From contig CBDFJL010000003.1 in NCBI GenBank assembly GCA_965248495.1, positions 2,108,001-2,172,000 on the forward strand: a stretch of 64,000 nucleotides of DNA. Reading direction: 5' to 3'. Position numbers and translations under genes: made by a program. The notes under the pieces are model-generated. The model saw nothing but the letters and a program-made list of their open reading frames with translations. It was not told the DNA's origin and searched no databases. This stretch comes from CAUYXS01 sp965248495. Its GTDB lineage: Bacteria > Chloroflexota > Dehalococcoidia > Lucifugimonadales > Australimonadaceae. Positions 53,417 to 62,563 of this stretch are shown piece after piece. The first letter of the stretch is position 1; every line of letters starts with the position of its first letter.

Positions 53417-55201
53417 TCACCGATCCGCGGCAGCCCTCCTACGCGTCTCCTCCACGTCCTGGCGCAGGCCATCGATCTGTTCTTGGACCGCGCTCGAACC
53501 GCGCCGGAGGCCGTTGACGTCGTCGCCCGCACTCCCGGGCTCGCCCTCCGCGACGATCACGACCTGGACGATGCGCTGCGCCGTTCGGTCGACGATCAGC
53601 ACGAGCCTCTGGTGGGGCGCCAGCCGCCGCAACGGGACCTGACGGTCGCCCTCCACCACGCGGACCTGACCCTCGACCCACCGAACCCGGTGTACCTCGC
53701 CGTTCGCCAGCCGGAGCTCGGCCTGGGCCACGACTCGGCCATCGGCCCGGGCAAACGCCACGGTGAGCACCTCTGCGGGAATCCGCTGAAGGTCGCGTGT
53801 CGTCGGCTCGCTCGCCGGTGTCGGCGTCGGCCGGTCCACGGGACGTGGCGTCGGGGTTGGTCGCGACGGCGTCGGGGTTGGCGCGTCGGGGGGCCGGTCG
53901 GACAGCACAGACAGTATCTGAATGGCCCGAATGTCTCCACGGGCATCGAAAAAGGCCCGGACGTGGACGCCGCTAACCAGATCGTGCAGCCGCGCTGGCT
54001 GGTTCCCGCGGAGGATGCGGGTCCTGTCGGTCGATACCTTGACTTCGTGCCGCTCGCCGTCGGAGGTTCGCACCTTGAGCTTCAGGAAGCCCACGCGATC
54101 CCGCAGCTCCAGCTCGACCTCCTCCAGCACCGCATCGACGCTACGCAGCTGTGCCGGTGCTTGCACGGGCCTCGGTGTCGGCGTAGCTGTGGGCGTCGGG
54201 CGGTCCGGCTCCGGTGTCGGGGTTGGGTCGACGCGACCAGGCGTCGACGTCGGGTCAGCGCGGCCAGGGGTGGGTGTCGGTGCCGGATGGGCATCGGTAC
54301 CGAGCACCGCCGCGTCGATCTCCCGGACGTCCGACGGTGGCGCCAGGACCGCGACGTCCTGCGCCCGGTCCAGCACATGGCTGACCGTAGCTCGGTTGGC
54401 TTCGAGGGTGTTCTTCACGTTGCCGAGGGCCTGGCGAACGTTATCGTTGCCGGCCTGTGCGAGCAGCTGGTCGATCTGGCTCTGCAGCGCCGCCAGACGC
54501 GCGTTGATCTCGAGCAGCTGCTTCACGGGGACCGTAACGGTCTCGGCGTCCGCAGGAGGCGCGTCCGTTCCGGGAACGTTACCCGCCCTATCCAGCAATG
54601 CGTCGTCCACCGGGCCGGCTGCGAGCGCGCTGGCCCGCGCAACGTGGCGTTCGATCTGCTCGGCGAGCTCGGGCACGAACTGCTGGCGACCCGCCTCGGT
54701 GACGTGCTCCAGCTCATCGACGCGGCGGCCCAGGAACTGCTCCCGCAGGCTCGCTTCGCGGGCGTCGGTGAAGGCCAGCGCGAGCTGCGTGCGCTCGGTA
54801 GCGCGCTTTACCACGTAGAGCGGGTCTCCCGGCACCGCGCCAGTGGCGGCCAACACCGTACCCGTGCCGCCACCAATGAGGGTGATCGCCAGGACGGCGG
54901 CAACCGCTGCGAGCCGATGCACCGGCGCAGGGACGGCACGGACCGGGTTGAAGCGCCGCCATACGCTTGGGCGTACCTTGCGGTCCAGCACCTGCCGCAT
55001 GCCGAGCCGGGCGTCGCGCTTGCGGTCGGCGTCAGGCTGGTAGGCCATGGCGCCGCGTACGCCGGTGGCCAGGCCAAGGGCCTCGCGCAGCGCGGCGGCG
55101 TGCGCCGGGTGGTCGGCGACGCAGGCATCGATGCTCTCGCCGCGCAGCAGCACGCGATCGATGCACTCGTCGAGGATCTCGGTGAAGCTTCGCTGCTCCA
55201 T
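53417..55201 (-). CDS. DUF5667-type membrane protein with Pro/Thr-rich extracellular linkers
   Basis: 594 aa. A cytoplasmic N-terminus (LDECIDRVLLRGESIDACVADHP) is followed by one TM helix (VHRLAAVAAVLAITLIGGGTGTVLAA) and the DUF5667 core (AVPGDPLYVVKRATERTQLALAFTDARE). A helical part (QLLEINARLAALQSQIDQLLAQ) then leads to TPTPTP linkers and two small beta domains (LRDRVGFLKLKV, RADGRVVAQAEL). The ATG shares a base with the sigma stop (TAATG), so it is the likely anti-sigma or sensor partner of that sigma factor. Confidence 0.88.
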   Translation of the reverse strand: MEQRSFTEILDECIDRVLLRGESIDACVADHPAHAAALREALGLATGVRGAMAYQPDADRKRDARLGMRQVLDRKVRPSVWRRFNPVRAVPAPVHRLAAVAAVLAITLIGGGTGTVLAATGAVPGDPLYVVKRATERTQLALAFTDAREASLREQFLGRRVDELEHVTEAGRQQFVPELAEQIERHVARASALAAGPVDDALLDRAGNVPGTDAPPADAETVTVPVKQLLEINARLAALQSQIDQLLAQAGNDNVRQALGNVKNTLEANRATVSHVLDRAQDVAVLAPPSDVREIDAAVLGTDAHPAPTPTPGRADPTSTPGRVDPTPTPEPDRPTPTATPTPRPVQAPAQLRSVDAVLEEVELELRDRVGFLKLKVRTSDGERHEVKVSTDRTRILRGNQPARLHDLVSGVHVRAFFDARGDIRAIQILSVLSDRPPDAPTPTPSRPTPTPRPVDRPTPTPASEPTTRDLQRIPAEVLTVAFARADGRVVAQAELRLANGEVHRVRWVEGQVRVVEGDRQVPLRRLAPHQRLVLIVDRTAQRIVQVVIVAEGEPGSAGDDVNGLRRGSSAVQEQIDGLRQDVEETRRRAAADR

Positions 55202-55825
55202 TAGACACCCTCTCCTTCCGGACCCAGTGCACTCGGGCCCAAGGGGTCGCGCAGCGCGCGTATCGCCGTGCGTTGCAGCTCGCGGATCGCGCCCGACGTA
55301 CGCCCCATGACGTGCCCCGCCTCCTCAGACGACAGCCCGCCCATGAAGCGTAGCGCGACGACCTCCTGCTGAGCGGGGTTTAGCGACTCCATGGTCTGGT
55401 ACACGCGCTCCATGGTCAGCTTCCGTTCCACCTCGGCCTCGGGGTTCGATGGGCCCGCGAGGTCGAAGACCTCATCGATAGGCGTGGTCTGCCTCCGTGC
55501 GCTCCGGCGGTAGTGGTCCACGACCAGGTTGTGCGCGATCCGGAACAGCCAGGCCTCGACCGGGACGCCGCGCTCGCGAAAGGAGCCGATCGACCGCGGC
55601 GCGGACGAAGCAATCGCCCGCCAGGTCCTCCGCGATTGCGGGGTTGCCGACGCGCGCCACCATGTAGCGGGCCACCATGTAGCGGGCCACGCGGTCGTAG
55701 CAGGTCTCGAAGAGCTGTGCGAGCGCGTCGGCGTCGCGTTGGACTCGAGGCGAGCCGCCGGATGCCACGGAGGAGTGCTCCTGGAGCGGTGAGCTGGGTA
55801 CGGAGGAGTAGCGCGAGTATACCAT
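55201..55825 (-). pseudogene. ECF sigma factor, frameshifted between regions 2 and 4
   Basis: Region 2 begins in one frame (DALAQLFETCYDRVARYMVARYMVARVGNPAIAEDLAGDCFVRAAVDR) and continues in another (FRERGVPVEAWLFRIAHNLVVDHYRR), then region 4 (MESLNPAQQEVVALRFMGGLSSEEAGHVMGRTSGAIRELQRTAIRAL). Dropping one base from CTCC (plus-strand 55582-55585) joins the two as AVDRSFRERG. ARYMV is doubled by a 15-bp tandem duplication (about 55659-55690). The start may be ATG 55825 or GTG 55768. Paired with the DUF5667 gene. Confidence 0.82.
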
Positions 55826-56075
55826 CCGGTCTCTACCGCTCCACCCGTCCACGGCCTGTTAAATAGGCCATACCAGTGGCGGTCTGGAGCATGTCCGTGG
55901 CGGTCTGCGAACGACCCTCCCCAAGGTCCCGTCAAAGGCCGCGTGTTGCTGTTCATCGATGGTTACAACGCGCGGTGGCGGCAAGTGTCGGGGTTGTTTG
56001 ACACGCTCGGCGAATGGTTGGTGCAATGGGGTCCGGCTGGCGCTCGGCGAGACCGCGTTCGGCTAGAATGCGGCC

Positions 56076-56864
56076 ATGGCCTCGAAACCCCAGCGCTCAT
56101 CCGTCGATCAATTCGGTCAGACCGCGGCGAACTACGCGGTCAGCCAGCCCCACATGCAGGGTGAGAGCCTTGATGTGGTCACGGAGTTCATCGCCAAGGG
56201 CGGGCGGCGCTTCGGCACCGCCGTCGACATCGCCACAGGTCCCGGTTTCACCGCTTTTGCCACGGCGCCGCATGCCGAGCGCACGCTGGCGACCGACCCC
56301 ACGCGGCCGATGCTGGAGCAGGCCAGGCGCATCCGAGACGAGCGCGGCCTCTCCAACGTCGGTCTCGTGATGGTCATCGCCGAGGACCTGCCCTTTGCCG
56401 ATGGCTCGCTTGATCTCATCACCTGCCGTACCGCTCCCCACCACTTCCTTGACGTGGAGCGATGGTTGGGCGAGGTCGCACGGGTCCTCGCACCAGGCGG
56501 TGTCTTCGTCCTCTGCGACACGACGGCACCCGAGGACCCAGCCGTCGGCGCCTGGATGAACGATCTCGAGGTCCGGCGTGACCCCAGCCACGTGTACAAC
56601 CGAACGCCGGCCGAGTGGGCAGCGGGTGTCGAGGCGGTCGGCCTCGGCGTCACGGACCGGGGGGTGGCGAAGGTCTGGCTGGAGTACGAGGACTGGGTCC
56701 TGAGATCAGCCACGCCGTCAGACGTCGCCGCCAGCATCGAGGCCGACCTGCGCGGGGCGAGCGAGCAGGTGCGGAACAGCTTCGGCATCGAGATCGGCTC
56801 CGGTGGCCGTATCGACTGGTATTGGCCGGTCGTGGTGCTGCGCGCCGAGAAGCCGCGCGGTTAG
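56076..56864 (+). CDS. SAM-dependent methyltransferase (UbiE-like)
   Basis: 262 aa. FGTAVDIATGPGFTAFA (motif I), LATDPTRPMLEQAR, EDLPFADGSLDLITCR (motif II) and VARVLAPGGVFVLCDTT (motif III) are in classical order for Methyltransf_11. The C-terminal part (AEWAAGVEAVGLGV) is a typical substrate lid. Its end overlaps the convergent aminotransferase gene by 4 nt. Substrate unknown. Confidence 0.88.
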   Translation: MASKPQRSSVDQFGQTAANYAVSQPHMQGESLDVVTEFIAKGGRRFGTAVDIATGPGFTAFATAPHAERTLATDPTRPMLEQARRIRDERGLSNVGLVMVIAEDLPFADGSLDLITCRTAPHHFLDVERWLGEVARVLAPGGVFVLCDTTAPEDPAVGAWMNDLEVRRDPSHVYNRTPAEWAAGVEAVGLGVTDRGVAKVWLEYEDWVLRSATPSDVAASIEADLRGASEQVRNSFGIEIGSGGRIDWYWPVVVLRAEKPRG

Positions 56865-58048
56865 TCGCCGTTCTGGAGCGAGCGCTGGGCCGCGGCGAGG
56901 CTCGCACCGACCGGCACCTCAAAGTCCTGCGCCATCAGCGCCTCTTCCAACGCCGAGAGGAACGTGAAGACGTTCGTGGCCGTCGCGTTGTAGCCCATGA
57001 GCCCGACGCGCCAGATGGTGTTGGCCGTCTCGCCGAGGCCCCCACTCACCTCGAGGTTGTGGTGGTCCAGCAGATGCTTGCGCGCCAGGGCCGCGTCCAC
57101 GCCGTCAGGCACACGGACCGTCGTCAGGCTCGGCAGCCTGTTGGGCAGGTCCGAGACGAAGAGCCCGAGGCCCATGGCCTCGACCCCGGCATGGAGCGCC
57201 TGAGCGGCCGCGGTGTGGCGCGCCCAGCTCTGCTCGAGGCCCTCTTCCATCAGGATGCGGAGCCCCTCGCGCAGGCCGTAGATGTTGCTGATGGGCGCCG
57301 TATGGTGGTAGGCGCGCATCTGGAAGTAGCTGCGTAGCTGCGTCATGTCCAGGTAGAAGCTCTGGACCGGCGTCTCGCGTGCCTCTAGCGCGGCCATCGC
57401 ACGCTCGCTCAGCGTCACGGGGGCCAAGCCGGGCGGGCATGCCAGGCACTTCTGAGTCCCCGCGTAGCAGACGTCGATGCCCCAATCGTCGACTCGAAGC
57501 TCGACGCCGCCCAGCGACGTCACCGCGTCAACGATCAGCAGCGCCCCGGCCTCGTGGGCCGCTGCCGCCAGCACCTGGATCGGCGAAAGAACGCCAGTGG
57601 ACGTCTCCGCGTGGATGACCGCGACGGCTTTGACTCGGTCGTGCCGCTTCAGCTCCTCACTGACGCGCTCGGGGTCAACCGGCACGCCGGGCTCGTGCGG
57701 CACGGTCACGACGTTGGCTCCGGCGCGGGACGCAATGTCACAGAGCCTATCGCCGAAGTAGCCATTGGTGGCGACGATGATCGTATCGCCGCGCTCGACG
57801 ACATTGACGACGGCGGCCTCCATGCCGGCCGTGCCGGTGCCCGAGACTGGCCATGTCATCGAGCTCTCAGTCTTGAACACGATGCGCAGCATTGCCCGGA
57901 CGTCATCCAGCACCTGGAGGAAGTCGGGGTCCATGTGGCCCAAGAGCGACGCCGTCATCGCCCGCAGCACGCGCGGGTGCACGTTGCTCGGGCCCGCTCC
58001 CATCAGGAGGCGGGGGGGCGGTAGGAATTCGGACTGGTAGCTCTGCAT
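56861..58048 (-). CDS. Class V aminotransferase, alanine/serine-glyoxylate type
   Basis: 395 aa from ATG 58048. LLMGAGPSNVHPRVLRAM is the usual opening, SGTGTAGMEAAVVNVV the PLP phosphate region, HAETSTGV and VDAVTSLGG the cofactor Asp region, and GTQKCLACPPG carries the PLP Lys200. AYHHTAPISNIYGLREGL and WRVGLMGYNAT near the end are typical of AGXT. It interconverts glyoxylate and glycine, possibly for photorespiration-like or glycolate use. Confidence 0.92.
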   Translation of the reverse strand: MQSYQSEFLPPPRLLMGAGPSNVHPRVLRAMTASLLGHMDPDFLQVLDDVRAMLRIVFKTESSMTWPVSGTGTAGMEAAVVNVVERGDTIIVATNGYFGDRLCDIASRAGANVVTVPHEPGVPVDPERVSEELKRHDRVKAVAVIHAETSTGVLSPIQVLAAAAHEAGALLIVDAVTSLGGVELRVDDWGIDVCYAGTQKCLACPPGLAPVTLSERAMAALEARETPVQSFYLDMTQLRSYFQMRAYHHTAPISNIYGLREGLRILMEEGLEQSWARHTAAAQALHAGVEAMGLGLFVSDLPNRLPSLTTVRVPDGVDAALARKHLLDHHNLEVSGGLGETANTIWRVGLMGYNATATNVFTFLSALEEALMAQDFEVPVGASLAAAQRSLQNGD

Positions 58049-58076
58049 GCGGTGCACTCTGGCCAGTTATAGATGC

Positions 58077-58103
58077 GGCCCGCCCTTTCGAGAAGGGCGG
58101 GCC
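58077..58103. terminator. Perfect 11-bp hairpin between the aminotransferase and rsmH
   Basis: GGCCCGCCCTT and AAGGGCGGGCC with loop TCGAG, located 29 bp upstream of the minus-strand aminotransferase start. It has no T-run in either direction. It could be a leader hairpin of the aminotransferase or end a transcript reading from elsewhere. Confidence 0.5.
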
Positions 58104-58199
58104 AGGCCGCGAACCCCACTATAGCAGGCCACGAGGAGCCACACGAGCCTTTGAGGCGCCCCAGAACTGGTCAGCGTGCCGGCACGCCCGAGCAGAAGC

Positions 58200-58521
58200 T
58201 GCCTGCGTCAACAAAGAGCTCCGTGCGTCCTATACACAACCAAAAAGACCGTTTCGGTTTGCTCGTTCGCATGAGCACATGATTGGCCAGGCACATGCTC
58301 ATGCGTTGTTCATACAAGGTTTAGTAGTTGTTCAAAAGCCTGACCCAGGCGCGGAGCAATCGTTAGTGTAGTTCTGTCATTTAAAGGGTCGTAGACTGCT
58401 GGCTTGAAAAACACAATCACCAAAACCAGACAGGCATCAAATTGGTTCTATGTATTGAACAATTTTCAAACTTTAACTAATTTGCTTCCAACGAACGAGG
58501 GCGAGCCGTCCACCAGACGCC
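58200..58521. promoter_or_regulatory. AT-rich leader upstream of rsmH
   Basis: Within a GC-rich chromosome this 300-bp stretch is markedly AT-rich (e.g. ATTGAACAATTTTCAAACTTTAACTAAT near 58455-58483). No frame is convincingly coding. It probably holds the promoter of the rsmH-ftsA-ftsZ row. TTGAAC and TAACTAAT could be parts of one, though their spacing is not ideal. Confidence 0.45.
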
Positions 58522-59397
58522 ATGCAGAACGAGCAGACATACCACGAGCCGGTCCTCCTTGCGGAAGCGCTGGAAGGCCTCGCCGTCCGCCCTGGAGGGT
58601 CGTACATCGACTGCACCCTCGGCGACGCGGGCCACGCGGCCGCCGTCCTCGCGGCGTCGGCCCCCAGCGGGCGGCTGCTCGGCATCGACGCCGACCCTGA
58701 TGCGCTGGCCGCCAGCCGGCGCGTGCTGAGCCCCTACGGCTCGCGCGTACGGTTAATTCAGTCCAACTTCGCATCGGTCGCGGAGGTGGCCCGCGCGGAG
58801 GGCTTCGCCCCCGCCGACGGCGTGCTGTTCGACTTCGGCCTGTCCGCCCGGCAGATCGAAGTCGGGGACCGCGGGTTCAGCTTCCAACGGGCGGCGCCGC
58901 TCGACATGCGCTTCACGCCCGACGAGGGGCCCACCGCCGCCGACCTGATCGACACGCTCAGCGAAGGTGAGCTGACCGACCTCATCGGGCGGCTCGGAGA
59001 AGAACCGCGGGCCAGGCGGATAGCGCGCGCCATTCTCGCCGCTCGCCCGATCAACGACGCCGCGCAGCTCGCGGACATCGTCCGCCGGGCGTCCGGCTAC
59101 CGGCGCGGCCGCACGCATCCCGCGACCCGCACGTTCCAGGCGCTCCGCATCGCGGTGAACGCCGAGCTCGAGCGTTTGGCGCAGGGACTGGAGGCAGCGT
59201 TCGAGGTGCTCCGCGCGGGCGGCCGTCTCGTCGCCATTGCCTATCACTCCCTCGAAGACCGCATCGTGAAGAACTTCATCCGTGGCACTGACGGCCTGGA
59301 CGCCATCAACAAGAAGGTGATCCGCCCCTCGGCCGCGGAGGTCGCTCGGAACCGCCGTAGCCGCAGCGCTCGGCTGCGGGTGGCGGCCAAAGCATAG
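58522..59397 (+). CDS. rsmH: 16S rRNA (cytosine-1402-N4)-methyltransferase RsmH
   Basis: 291 aa. YHEPVLLAEALEGL opens the family pattern, then the SAM site DCTLGDAGHAAAVL and GIDADPDALA, GVLFDFGLSARQIE, FTPDEGPTAADLI, and the conserved YHSLEDRIVKNF. It methylates C1402 in the ribosomal P site. It begins the division row as in the dcw clusters of many bacteria, but mraZ, ftsL and murein genes are missing. Confidence 0.95.
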   Translation: MQNEQTYHEPVLLAEALEGLAVRPGGSYIDCTLGDAGHAAAVLAASAPSGRLLGIDADPDALAASRRVLSPYGSRVRLIQSNFASVAEVARAEGFAPADGVLFDFGLSARQIEVGDRGFSFQRAAPLDMRFTPDEGPTAADLIDTLSEGELTDLIGRLGEEPRARRIARAILAARPINDAAQLADIVRRASGYRRGRTHPATRTFQALRIAVNAELERLAQGLEAAFEVLRAGGRLVAIAYHSLEDRIVKNFIRGTDGLDAINKKVIRPSAAEVARNRRSRSARLRVAAKA

Positions 59398-59431
59398 GTA
59401 TCGATCGCTCGGACACACCCAGGAGGCACCC

Positions 59432-60691
59432 ATGGGCAAACACAAGCTGTACACCGCCATCGACGTCGGCACCACCAAAGTGGCGTCCCTCGTCGCCAAG
59501 GTAGGCCAGGACGGAGCGATGGAGATCGTGGCGGTCGGCCACGCCAGCTCCGCCGGCATGCGCAAAGGACTGGTCGTCGACCCCGACGAGCTCGCCGAAT
59601 CGACGCGCGAGTCGGTCCGAGAGGCCGGCGCCATGCTGGGGACCAAGTCGCTGCCGCCGGCCTTCGTGGGCGTCACCGGAACGCACCTGGCGGGCATCAA
59701 CGTCTCCTCCTCTATCATCCGCGACGAGAAGGCCAAGGCCGTCTCCGACGACGATGTCGACCGGCTGCTCAGCGCCACCGTCGCCGAGGGCGAAGCAGAC
59801 CACCGGCGCGTGCTTCACGTCATACCCAGGGCATACCAGGTCGACGGCACTACCGGTGTCCGCAACCCCGTGGGCCTCTCCGGGACCCGCCTGAGCGCCG
59901 AATCACACGTCGTCTTCGGCAATGCCGCGCAGATCGACAACGTCGCCCGTGTCGTGCGTGAGGCGGGCGTCAAGGTGCGGGGGCTCATCATCGAGCACCT
60001 GGCCAGCGCAGAAGCCGTGCTGACGCCCGAGGAGCGCGACGTCGGCGTCGCCCTCGTGGACATTGGCGGCGGCACCAGCGACGTCGCGATCTACAAGGGC
60101 GGCGCACTGCTGCACACCGCAGCCATCCCCGTGGCGGGGCACCAGCTCACCAACGACCTTGCAATCGGCCTCGGGCTCACCCCCAGCATGGCCGAGGAGG
60201 CCAAGGTCCGCCATGGATCGGCAGTGGTCAGCGAGGCCGACAAGGACCGTCGCGTGGAGCTGTTCGGCACCGACGGGGCCCAGACGCGCGCCGTGCCGGC
60301 CGTCGCCATCCAGCGGCTCCTGCACGACCGCGCCGTGGAGCTGGTGCGCATGGTGCTCGTCACCCTGCACGACGCCGGCTTCACCAAGGTCCCGCCAGGC
60401 GGCGTCGTCTTCACCGGCGGCTCGTCCCGGCTCGCCGGTCTGAGCGAGGTCGCCGAAGACTACGGCGCCTTCCCCGTTCGGCTGGGCAAGCCCTCGTCCG
60501 CGCTCGGGGTCCCCGCCGAGCTGCAAGAGGGAGCCTTCGCCACGACTGTCGGCCTGCTCTTGTGGGGCATCCGGCATCGCCACGCGGGCGCAGTCGCCCT
60601 CGACGTCAGCCTCTCGGTCCCGGTCCAGAACCGGCTGCGCGGCTTCATCGCGAGGCTAACCCAGGGCCGGCTGACACACGCAAACGCATAG
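59432..60691 (+). CDS. ftsA: Cell division protein FtsA (actin-like ATPase)
   Basis: 419 aa, ATG after AGGAGG. YTAIDVGTTKVASLVA is the phosphate-1 loop, VDIGGGTSDVAIYKGG the phosphate-2 loop, and VFTGGSSRLAGLSEVAEDYG the adenosine motif. A SHS2-like insert (VSDDDVDRLLSATV) matches subdomain 1C. The C-terminal end (QNRLRGFIARLTQGRL) is a plausible amphipathic membrane helix. It anchors FtsZ filaments to the membrane. ftsZ follows 101 bp later, with a GCCGCCGG...CCGGCGGC hairpin between. Confidence 0.93.
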   Translation: MGKHKLYTAIDVGTTKVASLVAKVGQDGAMEIVAVGHASSAGMRKGLVVDPDELAESTRESVREAGAMLGTKSLPPAFVGVTGTHLAGINVSSSIIRDEKAKAVSDDDVDRLLSATVAEGEADHRRVLHVIPRAYQVDGTTGVRNPVGLSGTRLSAESHVVFGNAAQIDNVARVVREAGVKVRGLIIEHLASAEAVLTPEERDVGVALVDIGGGTSDVAIYKGGALLHTAAIPVAGHQLTNDLAIGLGLTPSMAEEAKVRHGSAVVSEADKDRRVELFGTDGAQTRAVPAVAIQRLLHDRAVELVRMVLVTLHDAGFTKVPPGGVVFTGGSSRLAGLSEVAEDYGAFPVRLGKPSSALGVPAELQEGAFATTVGLLLWGIRHRHAGAVALDVSLSVPVQNRLRGFIARLTQGRLTHANA

Positions 60692-60792
60692 CGACAAAGC
60701 GCCGCCGGCCCAACCCCGGCGGCTGACCAACCAGAAACGCGCCACCAATCTCGAAGCTCAGAAGCGAAAGCACCAGAAGGAGTTCAAAGACC

Positions 60793-61875
60793 ATGGAGAC
60801 GTTCGGACACCACCTGTCACCCACGGACGGCATCGCCCAAGTCAAGGTCATCGGAGTGGGCGGGGGCGGCTGCAATGCTGTCAACCGCATGTTCAAGGAG
60901 CGCGTGCCGGGGGTCGAGTACCTGGCCGTCAACACCGACACGCAGCATCTGCTGCGCATGGACGTGCCGGTGAAGATCCGCATCGGCGACAAGTTGACGC
61001 GGGGCCTGGGCGTCGGCGGCGACCCCGAGATCGGCCGCGCCGCGGCCGAGGAGTCGCGGGAGGAGCTCTACGAAGCCGTCCGCGGCGCCGACATGGTCTT
61101 CATCGCCTCCGGCATGGGCGGCGGCACCGGCACCGGTGCGGCGTCCGTCATGGCCGAGGTGGCCAAGGAGACCGGCGCGCTTACCATCGCCGTGGTCACG
61201 AAGCCCTTCGGCTTCGAGGGCCGGCGCCGCGCCAAGAACGCCGACGACGGCCTTGCGCGGCTGAAGGACAACGTCGACACCCTAATCGTCATCCCCAACG
61301 ACCGTCTCTCCAGCTTCTGCGACGAGAACGTCACGGCGGAGGATGCGTTCAAGATCGCGGACGACGTGCTTAGGCAGGGCGTCCAGTCCATCGCCGAGCT
61401 GGTCACGGTGCCCGGCGAGATCAACCTCGACTTCGCCGACGTCAAGACCATCATGAGCGGGGCCGGCCCCGCCTGGATGGCCATCGGCACCGCCTCAGGC
61501 GAGAACCGAGCCGTGGAGGCTGCCAAGGCTGCAATCAACAGCCCCATGCTCGACGTGAGCATCGAGGGTGCCCGTGGCGTCCTCTTCAACATCACGGGCG
61601 GGTTGGACCTCACCCTGCGCGAGGTCCAGGACGCCGCCAACGTCATCGGACGGGCCGTCGACCCCGAGGCCAACATCATCTTCGGCATGGTGCCCGACAT
61701 GAAGATGGAGGGTGAGGTGCGCGTGACGATCATCGCCACCGGCCTGCCCACCGTCGAAGCCGGCACCCTGCGCGACGACGCCATCTCCGACTTCCTGCGC
61801 GACATGCTGGGAGAAGAGAGCGAGCTGGACCTGCCGCCGTTCTTGCGAGCGGCCAAGCAGCAGCCGGCCGGCTAA
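60793..61875 (+). CDS. ftsZ: Cell division GTPase FtsZ
   Basis: 360 aa, ATG after AGAAGGAG. VIGVGGGGCNAVNRM, the tubulin signature GMGGGTGTGAASV, the T5-7 loops (NVDTLIVIPNDRL, QSIAELVTVPGEINLDFADV), and the C-terminal tail LDLPPFLRAAK, the peptide that binds FtsA. The linker between core and tail is very short. It forms the division ring. Confidence 0.97.
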   Translation: METFGHHLSPTDGIAQVKVIGVGGGGCNAVNRMFKERVPGVEYLAVNTDTQHLLRMDVPVKIRIGDKLTRGLGVGGDPEIGRAAAEESREELYEAVRGADMVFIASGMGGGTGTGAASVMAEVAKETGALTIAVVTKPFGFEGRRRAKNADDGLARLKDNVDTLIVIPNDRLSSFCDENVTAEDAFKIADDVLRQGVQSIAELVTVPGEINLDFADVKTIMSGAGPAWMAIGTASGENRAVEAAKAAINSPMLDVSIEGARGVLFNITGGLDLTLREVQDAANVIGRAVDPEANIIFGMVPDMKMEGEVRVTIIATGLPTVEAGTLRDDAISDFLRDMLGEESELDLPPFLRAAKQQPAG

Positions 61876-61938
61876 CCAAGCCTTCTGGACCCGCGTGAGA
61901 GATAGCCTCCCTTCGCGCGGGACACTCCGAGCACTGTT

Positions 61939-61970
61939 CCCCGGGCCCTGCGCTGTAGCGGGGCCCGGGG
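61939..61970. terminator. GC-rich hairpin downstream of ftsZ
   Basis: CCCCGGGCCC and GGGCCCGGGG, exact complements with a 12-nt loop, 63 bp after the ftsZ stop. No T-run. It may protect the 3' end or act with the T-tailed hairpin at 62151. Confidence 0.55.
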
Positions 61971-62150
61971 CCAGGCCGGGGCGATCGAAAAATGAATACC
62001 TCTGGAGGGCTCTGGTCGTCCTCTCCAACGGCGGGCCATAGCGCTCGCCGGGCCCAAAACGAGCGCAACGCGCTCGCTAGGACGGCTTACCCTCCGACGT
62101 CTCTCCTCCGAGACCCCTCCAACGCGCCACGAGGAGTGGGTCGAAAGCCG

Positions 62151-62182
62151 GGCCCCGCTGGACAGCCAACGGGGCCTCTTTT
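62151..62182 (+). terminator. Rho-independent-type terminator after ftsZ
   Basis: GGCCCCG and CGGGGCC (loop 12 nt) followed by TCTTTT. It is the best candidate end of the ftsA-ftsZ transcript. The 690-bp gap from 61876 to 62563 otherwise holds only hairpins and the NrdR sites; I see no gene. Confidence 0.65.
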
Positions 62183-62276
62183 CGCGCGCCGGCGGGTAGC
62201 GCTCGCACAGCCGTAGGGAACCTCGCGTCCGCGGTGAGGCCGGGACCTCCGGCGACACGAATTCGGGCTTGAGAAC

Positions 62277-62292
62277 GCACAATATCTGGTAG
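62277..62292. promoter_or_regulatory. Candidate NrdR box 1
   Basis: GCACAATATCTGGTAG resembles the palindromic NrdR consensus (ACACTATATATAGTGT type) at 10-11 of 16 positions. It is upstream of nrdR and the RNR gene. Confidence 0.45.
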
Positions 62293-62419
62293 CCGAACCC
62301 CGATTGCTCCCCTATTTAGACCAAATCCTTGGATGTACCTCTTGACAGACACTCCCACCACCTGTGATAACTGCCGTCGTTCGTACGAGGGCTACAGGTT
62401 GTAGCCCATGCACCTTAAA

Positions 62420-62435
62420 ATACTATATATTGGTT
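62420..62435. promoter_or_regulatory. Candidate NrdR box 2
   Basis: ATACTATATATTGGTT matches the NrdR consensus at about 12 of 16 positions and is 128 bp before the nrdR start. The two boxes are 143 bp apart, not the usual one-to-three helical turns, so a loop or a single functional box is likely. Confidence 0.5.
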
Positions 62436-62457
62436 CTCACACCGCTAATGGGACGCG

Positions 62458-62491
62458 GTGGCCCCCGTCGGCCATGAGGCTCGGGGGCCAC
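62458..62491 (+). promoter_or_regulatory. Hairpin in the nrdR leader
   Basis: GTGGCCCCCG and CGGGGGCCAC pair perfectly around a 14-nt loop, 72 bp before nrdR, with no T-run. It could be a 5' leader structure. I looked for a cobalamin riboswitch, which the B12-dependent RNR would suit, and did not find its conserved B12 box. Confidence 0.45.
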
Positions 62492-62563
62492 CCACCCAGC
62501 GGCGAGCGCTGAGCATGGCCTGCACCCTCCGCACGTGGGAAGGGCGAGGGTCAGGAGGCGACG

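Noticed and set aside
62077..62361. Structured RNA (RNase P, SRP, tmRNA) between ftsZ and nrdR
   Set aside because: Hairpins are present but none of the conserved core sequences of these RNAs could be found.
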